From Thaumasiovibrio sp043421945 (GTDB lineage: Bacteria > Pseudomonadota > Gammaproteobacteria > Enterobacterales > Vibrionaceae): 64,000 bases of DNA. Made by a program: the position numbers and the translations under genes. Of this stretch, positions 7,487 through 17,153 are shown in pieces. Under the pieces are notes generated by a model. It had not been told where the DNA came from and did no database searches. It saw only the letters and a list, made by a program, of their open reading frames with translations. The DNA lies in assembly GCA_043421945.1 (NCBI GenBank), contig JBHOGO010000015.1:1-64000 (forward strand), in the 5' to 3' direction. The first letter of the stretch is position 1. Every line of letters begins with the position of its first letter.

Positions 7487-10222
7487 CTATTCACGCTCAA
7501 AAAGTGCCGTTAATGACCCTAACTTTTGGTGTTTTTTACCTTGCGAATACATAATGATGCGATCTGCCGTTCTTGGTTTGAGGGATTCAACCGTAAATCG
7601 AATCATATCGACACGCTGTAGTGCCTGGATTGCTTGAGCGACCTTTTGACGATGATTAAACGTATCATCTTTATTGCCAATAGCCATCCAATATCGTTGG
7701 GCGCGTGTTCTCAAATTAGTGTCGGGCTCTGAAATATGCGCGATTAAGCCGGCTTTACTGCTCTCCCATTGCTCATCGCTCAGTTCGATGAGCTCAAGCG
7801 CAAAAGCATTAATAAACTCATCGATAGCGTAATGGAGATCTTCGCTACCTCTGAGGGGGCTTTGAATATAGAAAATGATGCCAGGGAAGCGGTTTAACGG
7901 CATATTCGCGGTGCCGACCATGTAACCAAGTTGCTGTTTTGTGCGTAACTCATGGAAGAAAGTCGCTGACATGAGATGATTAGCTAACGTGTAAGTAGCG
8001 ACTGATTTTGGGGATTTGTCTTGTGACTGGTAATAGACCAAAATCGAGGAATCATCATGAGCAATATCGAGTTCACGTAAACCTGTGCCAAGGCTCGCAA
8101 GCATATGAAGTGGACGCTCCACTTCACCATATTGCTGCTCATTGACACGAAAGGTGTCTTTCACTGTCTCCGCAATATCAAGAGCGTCATCCACTTGCCA
8201 ATCCCCATACACTAACGCGTCGATATGCAGTTTCTCGAGAATGGCATGAACAAACGGTGGAAGCTCTTCGAGTTCGATGGTCTCTAGTTCTTCGAGTAAA
8301 TCAGAATAGGGAGGGTTGTTAGGCTGCAGTAACCCTGATAGTGCGTTAAATAGCTGTGAAATGGGCTTCTCTTTGGTGGCGTTTTGCCAGTTTCGAATCA
8401 TCTGCGCTTTAATATAGCGAAAACGCTCGGGGTTAAAGTCACGATGGGTGAACTTTTCAAGAAGTAGGGCTAGTAGTAATGGCTGTTTCTGTGCAAACCC
8501 AGAGAGTTGGAGTGTCACGCCACCTTGATGGGCATAGAGGTTATAGCCAAGCCCTGCAATTTCGGCTTGGTAAGCTGCTTCATTACACGCTTCTAGCAAA
8601 AGTTCGACGCAAAGCCTTGTCTTGACAATATTGCGGGTAGAGGCGACCGCCGCCGGGCTATCGATAGCGATGTAGATAATGCCTTTAGGGAGGTGGAAGT
8701 CGGCATCCTGCTTGTGCCAAAGCCTAAACCCAGGTAAATCTTGGATTAAGGCTGGAAGGGCTGCGGCATTCTCTTCTATCGGTTTAGGATCGAGATCGAA
8801 ACTAATAAATGGATTCTGTATTGGTAGTTGATGATAGTCATCAACTCTGGGCGCTGACCATTGTGCCATCTGTTGTTGAGAAAAAGGAGTGACTGAGTAT
8901 GGGGTGTCGTACCATTTTGCAACTTTATTTGTTTCAACTCCCCTTGCTACCATCGTGATCCGCATATTTTCTGGTGAAATAAGCTCGAGTAGTTGTTCAA
9001 TAAGGGGTTGGTTATAACCTGACATCATATAGTCGCCATAAATGATATCGTCAGGCGCATAGTTCAATAGATTCAATACAAGGTAGCTGACCGTATCAAG
9101 TGGGCGAGATTTTTCTTGGAATCGAAAGGCAGACTCTAAGACGGCTCTTTTTTCTTGATAGCGCCATTCATTGAGTCCACTTTGTTTAATTTTATTGATG
9201 TAGGCAAAAATTTCTTCAACTATCTCATCAATAGCAGAAAGCCCTTTTGGGGTCAGATTTGCGCTAATGGTAAATTCACGGAAATTTGAACCTGAAACAC
9301 CACCACCTGCTGCTAGCGCATTAATGAAATCTTTTGATTTCAGGCTAGACATTAAACTTCCCGGCCCTTCGTAGCCGATGAGGTGTGCGATGTAGGAAAG
9401 CGGCTTGCATTGATAATATTTATCGATATTCGGCAGCGCAAAAGAGAGCGTGAGCTTCCGAACATCTTTAATTGGCTCAATACGGATGAAAAGGGACTGC
9501 TCTTGTTTAGTGACTAGCGGCATATCGATGCTGAGGTCTTGGGATTCAACTAGAGGGATATCGTCAAAATAGCGATGAGCAAATGTCGTTAGTTGCTCGA
9601 TGGACTGTGGGCCCATCAGTACTAACCCCATACGATGGGAAGAGTAGAATGCTTGGTGAAAAGCAACAAGTTCATCGCGAATAGAGCCAGAAGGACGATC
9701 ATCAAGTGTCGACAAGCTGCCAACAGAAAATTTACTAAAGGGGTGCGCCTGATTCACCGTCTCTTTATGGACTTGATAAATACGTCGTGTATCGTCACTG
9801 ATCTTTAGTTTATATTCTGAATCAACCGCATTACGCTCTTTATCGACCGCATCTTCGTTAAATAGAGGTGCCGTAAAAAACTGTCCAAATCGGTCGAGCC
9901 CTTCAGCAAAAGCATTTGGCCGTACATCAAAGAAATACGTGGTGTTTTCGGTGCCCGTCCATGCATTATTACTCCCGCCAGCAAGGTTGATGAAAGACTG
10001 AAAATCTCCTACTTTAGGGTACTTTTTTGTACCCAGAAATAGCATGTGCTCAAGAAAGTGCGCCATCCCCTGGCGGTCTTCGGGATCATGAAAGTGGCCA
10101 ACCTCAACGGAGAGGGCGGCGGCAGAACGTGTGGCATCGGGATCTTGAACGAGTAATACGCGAAGTTGGTTTGCCAAGGTCAGATAACGGTAAACTTTTT
10201 TATCGTTTGGGCTAACGTGCAC
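7487..10222 (-). CDS. M16 family zinc metallopeptidase (insulysin/pitrilysin type)
   Basis: 911 residues, the size of full-length insulinases with two half-barrels. The inverted zinc motif HFLEH lies at residues 55-59, followed by the downstream glutamate region ERNAVDSEYK near 130-139, which supplies the third ligand. The oligopeptide-binding block NLYAHQGG and the C-terminal ELRTKQQLGYMVGT are typical of protease III/insulysin. I see no signal peptide, so unlike E. coli PtrA it is probably cytoplasmic. It lies divergent from sixA with about 180 bp between. Vibrio genomes carry such a gene beside this cluster. The family is certain; the natural substrate cannot be read from the sequence. Confidence 0.93.
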   Translation of the reverse strand: MHVSPNDKKVYRYLTLANQLRVLLVQDPDATRSAAALSVEVGHFHDPEDRQGMAHFLEHMLFLGTKKYPKVGDFQSFINLAGGSNNAWTGTENTTYFFDVRPNAFAEGLDRFGQFFTAPLFNEDAVDKERNAVDSEYKLKISDDTRRIYQVHKETVNQAHPFSKFSVGSLSTLDDRPSGSIRDELVAFHQAFYSSHRMGLVLMGPQSIEQLTTFAHRYFDDIPLVESQDLSIDMPLVTKQEQSLFIRIEPIKDVRKLTLSFALPNIDKYYQCKPLSYIAHLIGYEGPGSLMSSLKSKDFINALAAGGGVSGSNFREFTISANLTPKGLSAIDEIVEEIFAYINKIKQSGLNEWRYQEKRAVLESAFRFQEKSRPLDTVSYLVLNLLNYAPDDIIYGDYMMSGYNQPLIEQLLELISPENMRITMVARGVETNKVAKWYDTPYSVTPFSQQQMAQWSAPRVDDYHQLPIQNPFISFDLDPKPIEENAAALPALIQDLPGFRLWHKQDADFHLPKGIIYIAIDSPAAVASTRNIVKTRLCVELLLEACNEAAYQAEIAGLGYNLYAHQGGVTLQLSGFAQKQPLLLALLLEKFTHRDFNPERFRYIKAQMIRNWQNATKEKPISQLFNALSGLLQPNNPPYSDLLEELETIELEELPPFVHAILEKLHIDALVYGDWQVDDALDIAETVKDTFRVNEQQYGEVERPLHMLASLGTGLRELDIAHDDSSILVYYQSQDKSPKSVATYTLANHLMSATFFHELRTKQQLGYMVGTANMPLNRFPGIIFYIQSPLRGSEDLHYAIDEFINAFALELIELSDEQWESSKAGLIAHISEPDTNLRTRAQRYWMAIGNKDDTFNHRQKVAQAIQALQRVDMIRFTVESLKPRTADRIIMYSQGKKHQKLGSLTALFERE

Positions 10223-10400
10223 AAGGTTCCCTTACTATTTGGAAAAGCGAAGTTGCCGTTTGTGATCTCAAGCGGCTAAAGCTTATTATTAATTTTAATT
10301 ATGGCGATCATAACACAAGCTGGCAAAGCAATACTTTACCCTAGGCGATACTCACTGTTAGCATAGTAGAAAATGATACTTAGTAATGGTAAGTCGATAA

Positions 10401-10865
10401 ATGCAGATACTCATAATGCGTCATGGCGAAGCTCAAACCTTTGCGCATACCGATCCTCTTCGTCCTTTGACTGAAAGAGGGCGCTTGGCGTCAATAGAGG
10501 TCGCTCAACGAGTTGCGGATCGTGGGCTGGCCACGATTGATCTTGCGTTGGTGAGCCCTTACCTACGTGCTGAGCAGACTTGGAAAGCCGTACAGCAATG
10601 CATAACGGCATCCACTCAGCAAGTCGAAGAGATGATCACTCCCTATGGGGATGCTGAAAATGTCGCTAGTATGATTAAAGCGACGATTATGACGCATAAG
10701 CCAGAGACACTCATATTGGTCTCTCATTTGCCCTTGGTTGGCTATTTGACGGCGGAGATTGTACCTGGTATCCAGCCACCGATGTTCCCAACGTCAACAG
10801 TCGTTTGCATTGATTACGATCCTGATACGGAGCATGCCGCCATTGCTTGGACAGAAACCGCTTAA
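10401..10865 (+). CDS. sixA: Phosphohistidine phosphatase SixA
   Basis: 154 residues, a short histidine-phosphatase fold. The catalytic MRHGEA begins at residue 6, with His8 as the nucleophile. SPYLRAEQT in the middle and SHLPLVG near 114-120 supply the second Arg/His set. SixA removes phosphate from His of HPt domains (ArcB in E. coli) and of the nitrogen phosphotransfer system. The length and short loops match SixA rather than the cofactor-dependent mutases. The stop codon overlaps the convergent epmC stop by 3 bp, so the two transcripts collide. The start ATG is preceded by TAATGGTAAG. Confidence 0.93.
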   Translation: MQILIMRHGEAQTFAHTDPLRPLTERGRLASIEVAQRVADRGLATIDLALVSPYLRAEQTWKAVQQCITASTQQVEEMITPYGDAENVASMIKATIMTHKPETLILVSHLPLVGYLTAEIVPGIQPPMFPTSTVVCIDYDPDTEHAAIAWTETA

Positions 10866-11494
10866 GAAAACATCGAGATATCCAGCGGTGAGGTGCCATA
10901 GTAGGCTGTTAGCGCATCGCTAAACTGTTGCGCGCGCGCCGGTAGTCCCTTTTCAAGGTAAACGGCCACCTGCGCCAGCACCTTTTCAGTAAATTGATGC
11001 CGGCAGGTCTCAACACCATTTAAGTTATCACAACTCACTTGAAAGCCCCGTCCACAGCTTGCACTAAAGATCCACTCAATCGCTTGCGGTTTCACTTCTA
11101 CTTTTTCGAACTCAGCTTGTTGCATGGCATCTCGCCCGTCAGGTTCGTACCAGTATCCATAGTCCTCCAGCCTTCGACGTGCTTCTCCCGCTATGCACCA
11201 ATGTGAGATCTCATGCAACGCTGAAGCAAAATAGCCATGGGCAAAAATCACCTGGTTTGTCTTTCTCTCTACATTGGCTGGAAGGTAGATAGGCTCGTCA
11301 TCACCTTTGATTAGCTCAGCGTTAAAGCGGTTGAGAAAGCACTGGTTAAACAACGCGATAAGGGGTTTTGTATCTGAGTTGGATGTTAACTTAGAACGAT
11401 CACCTTCGTTTATGCGGTCAGCTTCTCTGTATACATTTTGTTGAGAAGGCACGTGTCGGGGTGCTGCTTTTGCAGCGATATCATCTTGAATCAT
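10862..11494 (-). CDS. epmC: EF-P hydroxylase EpmC (YfcM)
   Basis: 210 residues. EpmC hydroxylates the beta-lysylated lysine of elongation factor P, the last step of EF-P modification after EpmB and EpmA. The family block IKGDDEPIYLPA (62-73) and the iron-binding HEISHW (94-99) inside ALHEISHWCIAG are clear, as is GRGFQVSCDNLNG further on. Compared with E. coli YfcM there is an extra N-terminal stretch of about 45 residues with no other Met in it, so either the protein is truly longer or a non-ATG start inside is used. In E. coli it sits near aroC and prmB, as here. epmA and epmB are not in the window. Confidence 0.92.
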   Translation of the reverse strand: MIQDDIAAKAAPRHVPSQQNVYREADRINEGDRSKLTSNSDTKPLIALFNQCFLNRFNAELIKGDDEPIYLPANVERKTNQVIFAHGYFASALHEISHWCIAGEARRRLEDYGYWYEPDGRDAMQQAEFEKVEVKPQAIEWIFSASCGRGFQVSCDNLNGVETCRHQFTEKVLAQVAVYLEKGLPARAQQFSDALTAYYGTSPLDISMFS

Positions 11495-11905
11495 AGTGAT
11501 GTTTATTTTTGTATTAAATCGATTAAAGACTAAATATGGATGAATTGACAGTCAGCATGTCTATGTTTGTGGGCTGTTAATTTAATGAAGCACGGTAAAA
11601 TGTTGCCAAATCGTCTATTCGTCGAGTTTTGTTGTGTCTAGTTGTGAAATGTATCATGGCAATATGTTGAAAACATATAAATTTAATGTGCCTGGGTAGT
11701 AATATAGTGCTAGTATCACTTGAGGGTGAATGCTTAGTTGGGCAATCATCAATAAAATAAGTGCAAACACTGTGTGATGTTACAGCAGGGATACAAGTTC
11801 GATACTTCAAGCAGCGGTCAGATAAGTGTCATAGTTGGTTAGGCAGAGACTTATTTCTGGGTATGGGATGCACAGTGTTTGGTTTTTACAGCTAAGGAGA
11901 CGGTA
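11495..11905. other. Divergent intergenic region
   Basis: About 410 bp between epmC (minus) and the lipoprotein gene (plus). It is AT-rich and must carry both promoters. No hairpin, repeat or convincing small gene was seen; a 77-codon minus-strand frame here has no family features. Confidence 0.5.
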
Positions 11906-12841
11906 GTGAAAAAGACGATATTAGCCACCCTAGTAACCAGTGTCATACTTTCAGGGTGTTTCTTAGATAGTGATGATCCGGTGCCACCGCCAGCTGCAAA
12001 GTCTGGTAAAGTACAGGCTTTTGATGGTGCTGTATGGAAGATGGGTGGTTTCTTTGATTGTGGAGATGGGGGCGCGGGTCCTATCGCTGCTACGGGTTTT
12101 GATGGTTTTTCGACTGTTGTAAACGATACGTTTGCAGACAATCCTACAGATTGTAGTGTGACCTTTGGCCCGACACCTGGTGCAGTAGATGTATCCAATG
12201 GTAAGGATATGAGTAAGGTCACTTATAAGTCACCAAAAGGATTGTTTGTAAAGGATGCAACAGCAACAGCTTCACCGTTTTCTACACTCATTGCTAATTC
12301 TTTGACGGAAAGTGGAGAGGAAGAGTATACCGAGTCTGCTGCTTCGCAGATTTTACTTGATCTTGGTATAGACTTGTCTAGTGCGGGCTTTGCTGGGACA
12401 GTCACTGAATTTCTACAAGATACTGAAGCGGCAATATCTGGACTGGATAACAGTGAAGCGAAGAGTAAAATATTAGCGACAACTGTCGTTCTTTCTGATG
12501 CACTTACTTCCCAAGGTAGTAATAAAACAGTTGATGATATTGTTTCAGTTACGAAGACCTTAACTAAAGGCGTCCTTAATACACACCCAGGGTACCCGAC
12601 ATCGGGCATTGATGGTGAAGAAATTTACGTCGACTTTACTGATGCGTTATCAGACGATGAAGTCTTTAAAGAGATACCAAATGAAGAGGATTATAACCCA
12701 GACAGTGACTCTCTTCCTGGAGATATTGATTCTGGCGTGAGTGAGCCAACACCAATTGATCCACCTGAGCCACCTACAGATCCTGAACCACCAACAGGGG
12801 GCGGTGGTGATCCTACTGGTGGAAGTGGTAATGAAAGTTAA
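11906..12841 (+). CDS. Lipoprotein with proline-rich tail, function unknown
   Basis: 311 residues when started at GTG 11906, which has AAGGAG at 11894-11899 and begins a proper lipoprotein signal ending ILSGC (Cys18). An earlier ATG at 11879 would add nine residues and spoil the spacing. The mature protein starts FLDSDDPVPPP and ends in a Pro/Gly tail with repeats of PP.PPT. The middle is Ser/Thr/Ala-rich and helical in texture, with two Cys near FFDCGDGG and TDCSV. I recognise no domain. A terminator follows at once, so it is probably monocistronic, although the YjbH-type gene starts 120 bp on. Confidence 0.8.
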   Translation: MKKTILATLVTSVILSGCFLDSDDPVPPPAAKSGKVQAFDGAVWKMGGFFDCGDGGAGPIAATGFDGFSTVVNDTFADNPTDCSVTFGPTPGAVDVSNGKDMSKVTYKSPKGLFVKDATATASPFSTLIANSLTESGEEEYTESAASQILLDLGIDLSSAGFAGTVTEFLQDTEAAISGLDNSEAKSKILATTVVLSDALTSQGSNKTVDDIVSVTKTLTKGVLNTHPGYPTSGIDGEEIYVDFTDALSDDEVFKEIPNEEDYNPDSDSLPGDIDSGVSEPTPIDPPEPPTDPEPPTGGGGDPTGGSGNES

Positions 12842-12870
12842 AAAGACAGTAGATTGATCTTATTTTTATA

Positions 12871-12897
12871 AAAAGGCACCAGAAGGTGCCTTTTTTG
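12871..12897 (+). terminator. Terminator after the lipoprotein gene
   Basis: AAGGCACC / GGTGCCTT hairpin (12873-12892) with a tetraloop, then six T. Confidence 0.9.
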
Positions 12898-12960
12898 TTT
12901 CATTATAAAGTGAAATAATGGTGCAATAAATACAACCCACCACTTACAAGGATGTTGGCC

Positions 12961-15162
12961 GTGGTAAACAGACCTTTCACACCTATGCGTGGCCTTTTTT
13001 CGTGCGCAACTGTATTAGCATTGAGTGTTCAAATGCCTGTATATGCGAACACACATTCGAGAGTCGATAATTTTATCGGTAATCAGAGCTTTACGGGGCT
13101 GATTTTTACCCCGAATGCTCAAGTCACTGATTTCGGTGACCTAAATTTTTCATATGGGGTAGGGCTACCAAAAGGGATGGGAGATCGTCGATATGAGACT
13201 ATCGCTGACCTTGATAATTGGGTCGGTGCCCTTGGATTTATGCCTGGTATCGAGGGCGTAGGGCGTGTTGTCACTGAGACCTATGATAACAACTTGTATA
13301 CAGATCCAAATGGTGGCATCCGTGATCTTTCTGCCTCGTTGAAGGTGCAGGTTCCTTTTATCTACGACTACACAGGGATTCATGTTGCTGCAGGTATTCA
13401 AGATATTGGTGGCGCAGCGAGTAATTTTGACGCTAAGTACATTGTCGCGGATAAAGAGTTTAGTTTTGTTCCATTAAGAGTGACGGCAGGCTATGGTCAG
13501 TCTGATTTAGCCGATGGAATTTTAGATGGCCCATTTGGTGGAGTCGAGTATCAACCTCTGCCTTATGTTCAAATAGTCGGCGAATATGACTCCGTCGAAA
13601 CCAACGCCGCACTACGCCTTTTTACCCCTGAAGGTTTGCTTCCTTTACAAGCGCAACTTGGCTTTCAGTATCAGGTTTATAGTTCACATGAGAGTGAGAC
13701 GGATGTGTGGAACCTCAATGCGGCTATCCCCTTAGCCGGCAGGGACAAAAACAAACAGAAAGTATTTGCTCAAGCGGATATTACTGAACAAGAGAAGTTA
13801 CAGATTGAGCTCAACAAGGCTTCGGCATCGAATACTCAAGCCATGCTGCAAGCATTGCTAGACGAAGGCTTCTTAAATATTCGTATCGGTACACGAAAAA
13901 CAGAAAGCAATGAAGTGCTGACTGTTGTTGCCTTAGAGGATCGACGTTATAACCACAACAAGGCTGATGCGTTAGGGGTGGCTTTGGGTATTGTTGCTGC
14001 ACATATTGCAGGTAACCAAGGAGAGGTAGGCCATGTTTCGAGTGAACAAACGGTAAATGGCCAAGCCTCAAATACGCAGGTATTAAATGAAAATACACTA
14101 ACAGGTCATAGTGATATTGAGCTTGTTCTGCTAGGTAACGATATACCTTTAGTGTCGGTGAATACCAATGCAGGCTGCTTCCGAGAATTTTTACTGTCTG
14201 GTATCCCTTGCTCTGCAACAACATTTAATACTGTAGAAGTGGGTAAGCATGTGTCAGAAACTCAATGGGATACTGAGAAACATGCATCAGGTCTAGCACG
14301 TTTACAAATCGTCGCGGGGCCTTCTCTCTATCATACTCTAGCAACTGAGTATGGCTTCTTTGATTATTCACTAGCCCTAGCCACCAATGCTTACTTACCA
14401 TTATGGAAAGGATTTGCAGTGGATGTACGACATTTTACGCCGCTTACAAATAGTGATGATTATGATGATGGTAAGCTCTGGGGGAATAGCCGCCATGAGA
14501 ATAAGATAGATAGGGTGATGGTCCACCAGACATTTGGTTTACCGTTTAATATTTATACCCAATTTAGTGCTGGATACTCATTTGGTTTCTATAACGGTTG
14601 GTTAAATGAAACCATTTGGAATTCGCCGCAAGGGATGCACTCTTTAGGGTTACAGATATCGGAATGGGAACCAGAGGACCGCTACGATAGCCGTGGTCGC
14701 TATAATAGTAACCGTGAAACTGAACTGTTTACCTATACTCTAAACCTCCCGCAGTTTAATTGGCAGGGACAGTTTGAAACTGGGCAGTATTTTAGTGGCG
14801 ACGAAGGTTATAGTGTGCACAGTAATCACTGGGTCGGTGATACTAAGATTACTGCACGATACCTAAAGAGTGAAGAAGAAGAGTTTCTTACTTTAGGCTT
14901 TACTATTCCATTTACATTTAATCGAGATATGAAACCTGGGTATGTGCAAGTTCGAGGGGTGGATGAATTTGAATATTCAATCCAAACCCGAATTGGAGAG
15001 AGCCACAATATCTTAAATACAGGATTAGGTAATCGAGTTCGGATGCAGAATCGTCTAGAGCGTCGTTACCTCAATAGAGGGCGATTGACCCCTGCTTATT
15101 TTGAAGAGAATGAGCAGCGATTAAGAAATGCTTACCTGCGTTATCTCGAGGTAAGGAATTAA
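12961..15162 (+). CDS. YjbH-type outer-membrane exopolysaccharide protein
   Basis: 733 residues from GTG 12961. The annotated-looking ATG at 12952 is in frame, but its upstream region lacks a ribosome site, while AAGGA at 12947-12951 suits the GTG. A signal peptide ends near VYANTHS. The body begins with GNQSFTGLIFTPNA and shows the alternating, aromatic-rich beta-strand texture of YjbH proteins, which are thought to be outer-membrane beta-barrels with a helical middle part (here about residues 270-290) used in exopolysaccharide secretion. Usually yjbH is the last gene of yjbEFGH (wbfEDCB-like in Vibrio); here it is alone. The nearby wza/wzc locus makes a link to polysaccharide export plausible. 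Confidence 0.82.
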   Translation: MVNRPFTPMRGLFSCATVLALSVQMPVYANTHSRVDNFIGNQSFTGLIFTPNAQVTDFGDLNFSYGVGLPKGMGDRRYETIADLDNWVGALGFMPGIEGVGRVVTETYDNNLYTDPNGGIRDLSASLKVQVPFIYDYTGIHVAAGIQDIGGAASNFDAKYIVADKEFSFVPLRVTAGYGQSDLADGILDGPFGGVEYQPLPYVQIVGEYDSVETNAALRLFTPEGLLPLQAQLGFQYQVYSSHESETDVWNLNAAIPLAGRDKNKQKVFAQADITEQEKLQIELNKASASNTQAMLQALLDEGFLNIRIGTRKTESNEVLTVVALEDRRYNHNKADALGVALGIVAAHIAGNQGEVGHVSSEQTVNGQASNTQVLNENTLTGHSDIELVLLGNDIPLVSVNTNAGCFREFLLSGIPCSATTFNTVEVGKHVSETQWDTEKHASGLARLQIVAGPSLYHTLATEYGFFDYSLALATNAYLPLWKGFAVDVRHFTPLTNSDDYDDGKLWGNSRHENKIDRVMVHQTFGLPFNIYTQFSAGYSFGFYNGWLNETIWNSPQGMHSLGLQISEWEPEDRYDSRGRYNSNRETELFTYTLNLPQFNWQGQFETGQYFSGDEGYSVHSNHWVGDTKITARYLKSEEEEFLTLGFTIPFTFNRDMKPGYVQVRGVDEFEYSIQTRIGESHNILNTGLGNRVRMQNRLERRYLNRGRLTPAYFEENEQRLRNAYLRYLEVRN

Positions 15163-15202
15163 ACGAGCGACAGAGTGTTTGCTTTATTTCGTTATTGAAT
15201 AA

Positions 15203-15230
15203 GGGAGAGTGCTATGCACTCTCCTTTTTT
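15203..15230 (+). terminator. Terminator after the YjbH-type gene
   Basis: GGAGAGTGC / GCACTCTCC hairpin with a 3-nt loop, then six T. Confidence 0.92.
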
Positions 15231-15339
15231 ATTTGCCCGTTGTCTTGCCTTTTGCCTACTTTTCCCGCATTATCAAATGTTCATAATTATTCACAAATTG
15301 TGATCATAATCAGAAAACGCAAGCGCAACAGGGGAAGTC

Positions 15340-16425
15340 ATGGCTGGGAACTCAATCGGTGATCTATTCCGAGTGACAACATTTGGGGAGAGCCACGGGT
15401 TGGCTCTTGGATGTATTGTAGATGGCTGCCCTCCTGGGTTAGAAATCAGTGAAGTCGACCTGCAAGGTGACCTCGATCGCCGCCGCCCTGGCACATCAAA
15501 ATATACGACGCAGCGTCGAGAGCCTGATGAAGTTAAAATTTTGTCTGGGGTGTTTGAAGGGGTAACTACCGGCACCTCCATTGGACTCTTAATTGAAAAT
15601 ACCGACCAACGATCAAAAGACTACTCAAATATATCCCAACTGTTTCGACCTGGTCACGCTGATTATACTTACCACCAAAAATACGGTGTACGTGATTACC
15701 GAGGCGGTGGCCGCTCTTCTGCGCGTGAGACTGCGATGCGTGTTGCTGCAGGGGCTATTGCAAAAAAATACCTAAAGCATATTCACGGTATTGAAATTAA
15801 TGCCTATCTCTCTCAAATGGGCGACGTGGTTATTGACTCTGTAGATCTTAACCAAATTGAGCAAAACCCTTTCTTCTGCCCAGATGAAAGTAAGCTTGAT
15901 GAGATGGATACGCTGATCAGGCAGTTAAAGAAAGAAGGTGACTCTGTTGGTGCTAAGGTAACGGTTCAAGCAACCTCGGTACCTGTAGGTTTAGGTGAAC
16001 CAGTGTTTGATCGCTTAGATGCTGATTTAGCGCATAGCTTAATGTCAATCAATGCCGTAAAAGGGGTTGAAATTGGTGATGGTTTTGACGTTGTCGCACA
16101 AAAAGGCAGTGAACACCGTGATGCGATGACTCCGGAAGGCTTCGAAACGAATCATGCTGGTGGCATTCTTGGTGGCATTTCTTCAGGTCAAAATATTGTG
16201 GCACATATTGCTTTAAAGCCAACATCAAGTATTACCGTTCCAGGAAAGACGATTAATGTTGATGGTGAAGCGTCGGAAGTGATTACAAAAGGAAGGCATG
16301 ATCCTTGTGTGGGGATTCGAGCTGTCCCTATTGCTGAAGCAATGATGGCGATTACCTTAATGGATCACCTGTTAAGGCACCGAGGACAAAACAGTGGCGT
16401 AGCCACGTCAACACCTAGAATTTAG
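15340..16425 (+). CDS. aroC: Chorismate synthase
   Basis: 361 residues, the normal size. AroC converts 5-enolpyruvylshikimate 3-phosphate into chorismate with reduced FMN, the last common step to the aromatic amino acids, folate and quinones. The three signatures are present: FGESHGLALGCIVDGCPPG near 12-30, GRSSARETAMRVAAGAIAKK near 126-145, and RHDPCVGIRAVPIAEAM near 325-341. AGGGGAAG at 15330-15337 supports ATG 15340. In many gamma-proteobacteria aroC lies directly downstream of prmB and smrB; here these genes lie downstream of aroC, separated by two small genes. Confidence 0.98.
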   Translation: MAGNSIGDLFRVTTFGESHGLALGCIVDGCPPGLEISEVDLQGDLDRRRPGTSKYTTQRREPDEVKILSGVFEGVTTGTSIGLLIENTDQRSKDYSNISQLFRPGHADYTYHQKYGVRDYRGGGRSSARETAMRVAAGAIAKKYLKHIHGIEINAYLSQMGDVVIDSVDLNQIEQNPFFCPDESKLDEMDTLIRQLKKEGDSVGAKVTVQATSVPVGLGEPVFDRLDADLAHSLMSINAVKGVEIGDGFDVVAQKGSEHRDAMTPEGFETNHAGGILGGISSGQNIVAHIALKPTSSITVPGKTINVDGEASEVITKGRHDPCVGIRAVPIAEAMMAITLMDHLLRHRGQNSGVATSTPRI

Positions 16426-16495
16426 AGAAAAAATATCGCGTTGGATTAGGCTTTTGGCGGGGAAATCGCCATAGAAACATCGAGAAAAGGAATGA

Positions 16496-16630
16496 ATGAT
16501 GCAAAAGAAAAGTAAAGTAGAAAAAGACGAGAATAATAAAACAGCGAAGCAACGTGAAGCGGATGCGCGTCGCCGTATTGAAGAGTACTTTGAGAAAAAA
16601 GAACTAGAGAAAGAGCTCGAATACTTTTAA
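16496..16630 (+). CDS. Small PA3496-type putative envelope integrity protein
   Basis: 44 residues (43 if the second of two adjacent ATGs is used). Very basic at the start (MQKKSKVEKDE) and ending in ARRRIEEYFEKKELEKELEY, the amphipathic helix that defines the PA3496 family of small proteins. AAAAGG at 16485-16490 is well placed for either ATG (16496 or 16499). It lies 70 bp after aroC and before a hairpin, so it could be co-transcribed with aroC. The cellular role of the family is not established beyond its association with the envelope. Confidence 0.75.
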   Translation: MMQKKSKVEKDENNKTAKQREADARRRIEEYFEKKELEKELEYF

Positions 16631-16647
16631 TCATCGTAGATCATAAT

Positions 16648-16685
16648 GAAGCTAGAGGGTTTACCTTCTAGCTTCTTACTTTTGA
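16648..16685 (+). terminator. Hairpin terminator after the small PA3496-type gene
   Basis: GAAGCTAGA (16648-16656) pairs with TCTAGCTTC (16667-16675), followed by a broken T-rich stretch. It probably closes the aroC unit; as the T run is interrupted, efficiency is uncertain. Confidence 0.6.
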
Positions 16686-16730
16686 GTTTTACTTTGAGCC
16701 TTTCACTGGAGCACCAAAAATGAAGATCAA

Positions 16731-17105
16731 TCAGTAGCCACCATACATACGCAGCCTGCCGACTTTCTCTACTTTACCTTCATTCATCATCGTTACTTCT
16801 GTATTAGCACAAATAGTCAACCGACGTCGTACTTCATCTTCAATATAGTAGTGCTCACAATCGCCATTACGTGCGCTGTCGATACGTGTATAAATCATGA
16901 CGCCAGAGGGAGAGAGCAGACTGGCTCTTCCAAGAAACGTTAACGTACTGCCAGAAGGTGAGATAATCATTTCATCTTCATCACCACCAGACCAAAGAAT
17001 AGCGCCGTTCGCCTCCATATTCGAAAATGAATTCATCGATGTGTTTCCAAGCCCTACACAACCAACGAGTTGAGACAGTAATACCAACAGTAGTGCGTTC
17101 TTCAT
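16731..17105 (-). CDS. Small lipoprotein, function unknown
   Basis: 124 residues. A short signal peptide with lipobox LVGC (Cys16) is followed by a compact domain with a repeated strand texture (MIISPSGSTLTFLGRASLLSPSG) and two cysteines near GDCEHYY and LTICAN that could form a disulfide. No family recognised. It is read toward aroC and lies 48 bp downstream of smrB on the same strand, so the two may be co-transcribed. GGAATC precedes the ATG. Confidence 0.75.
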   Translation of the reverse strand: MKNALLLVLLSQLVGCVGLGNTSMNSFSNMEANGAILWSGGDEDEMIISPSGSTLTFLGRASLLSPSGVMIYTRIDSARNGDCEHYYIEDEVRRRLTICANTEVTMMNEGKVEKVGRLRMYGGY

Positions 17106-17153
17106 ACGATTCCTTTATCCGTTTGAGTCAATTGCATGATTATCTAAACGACG

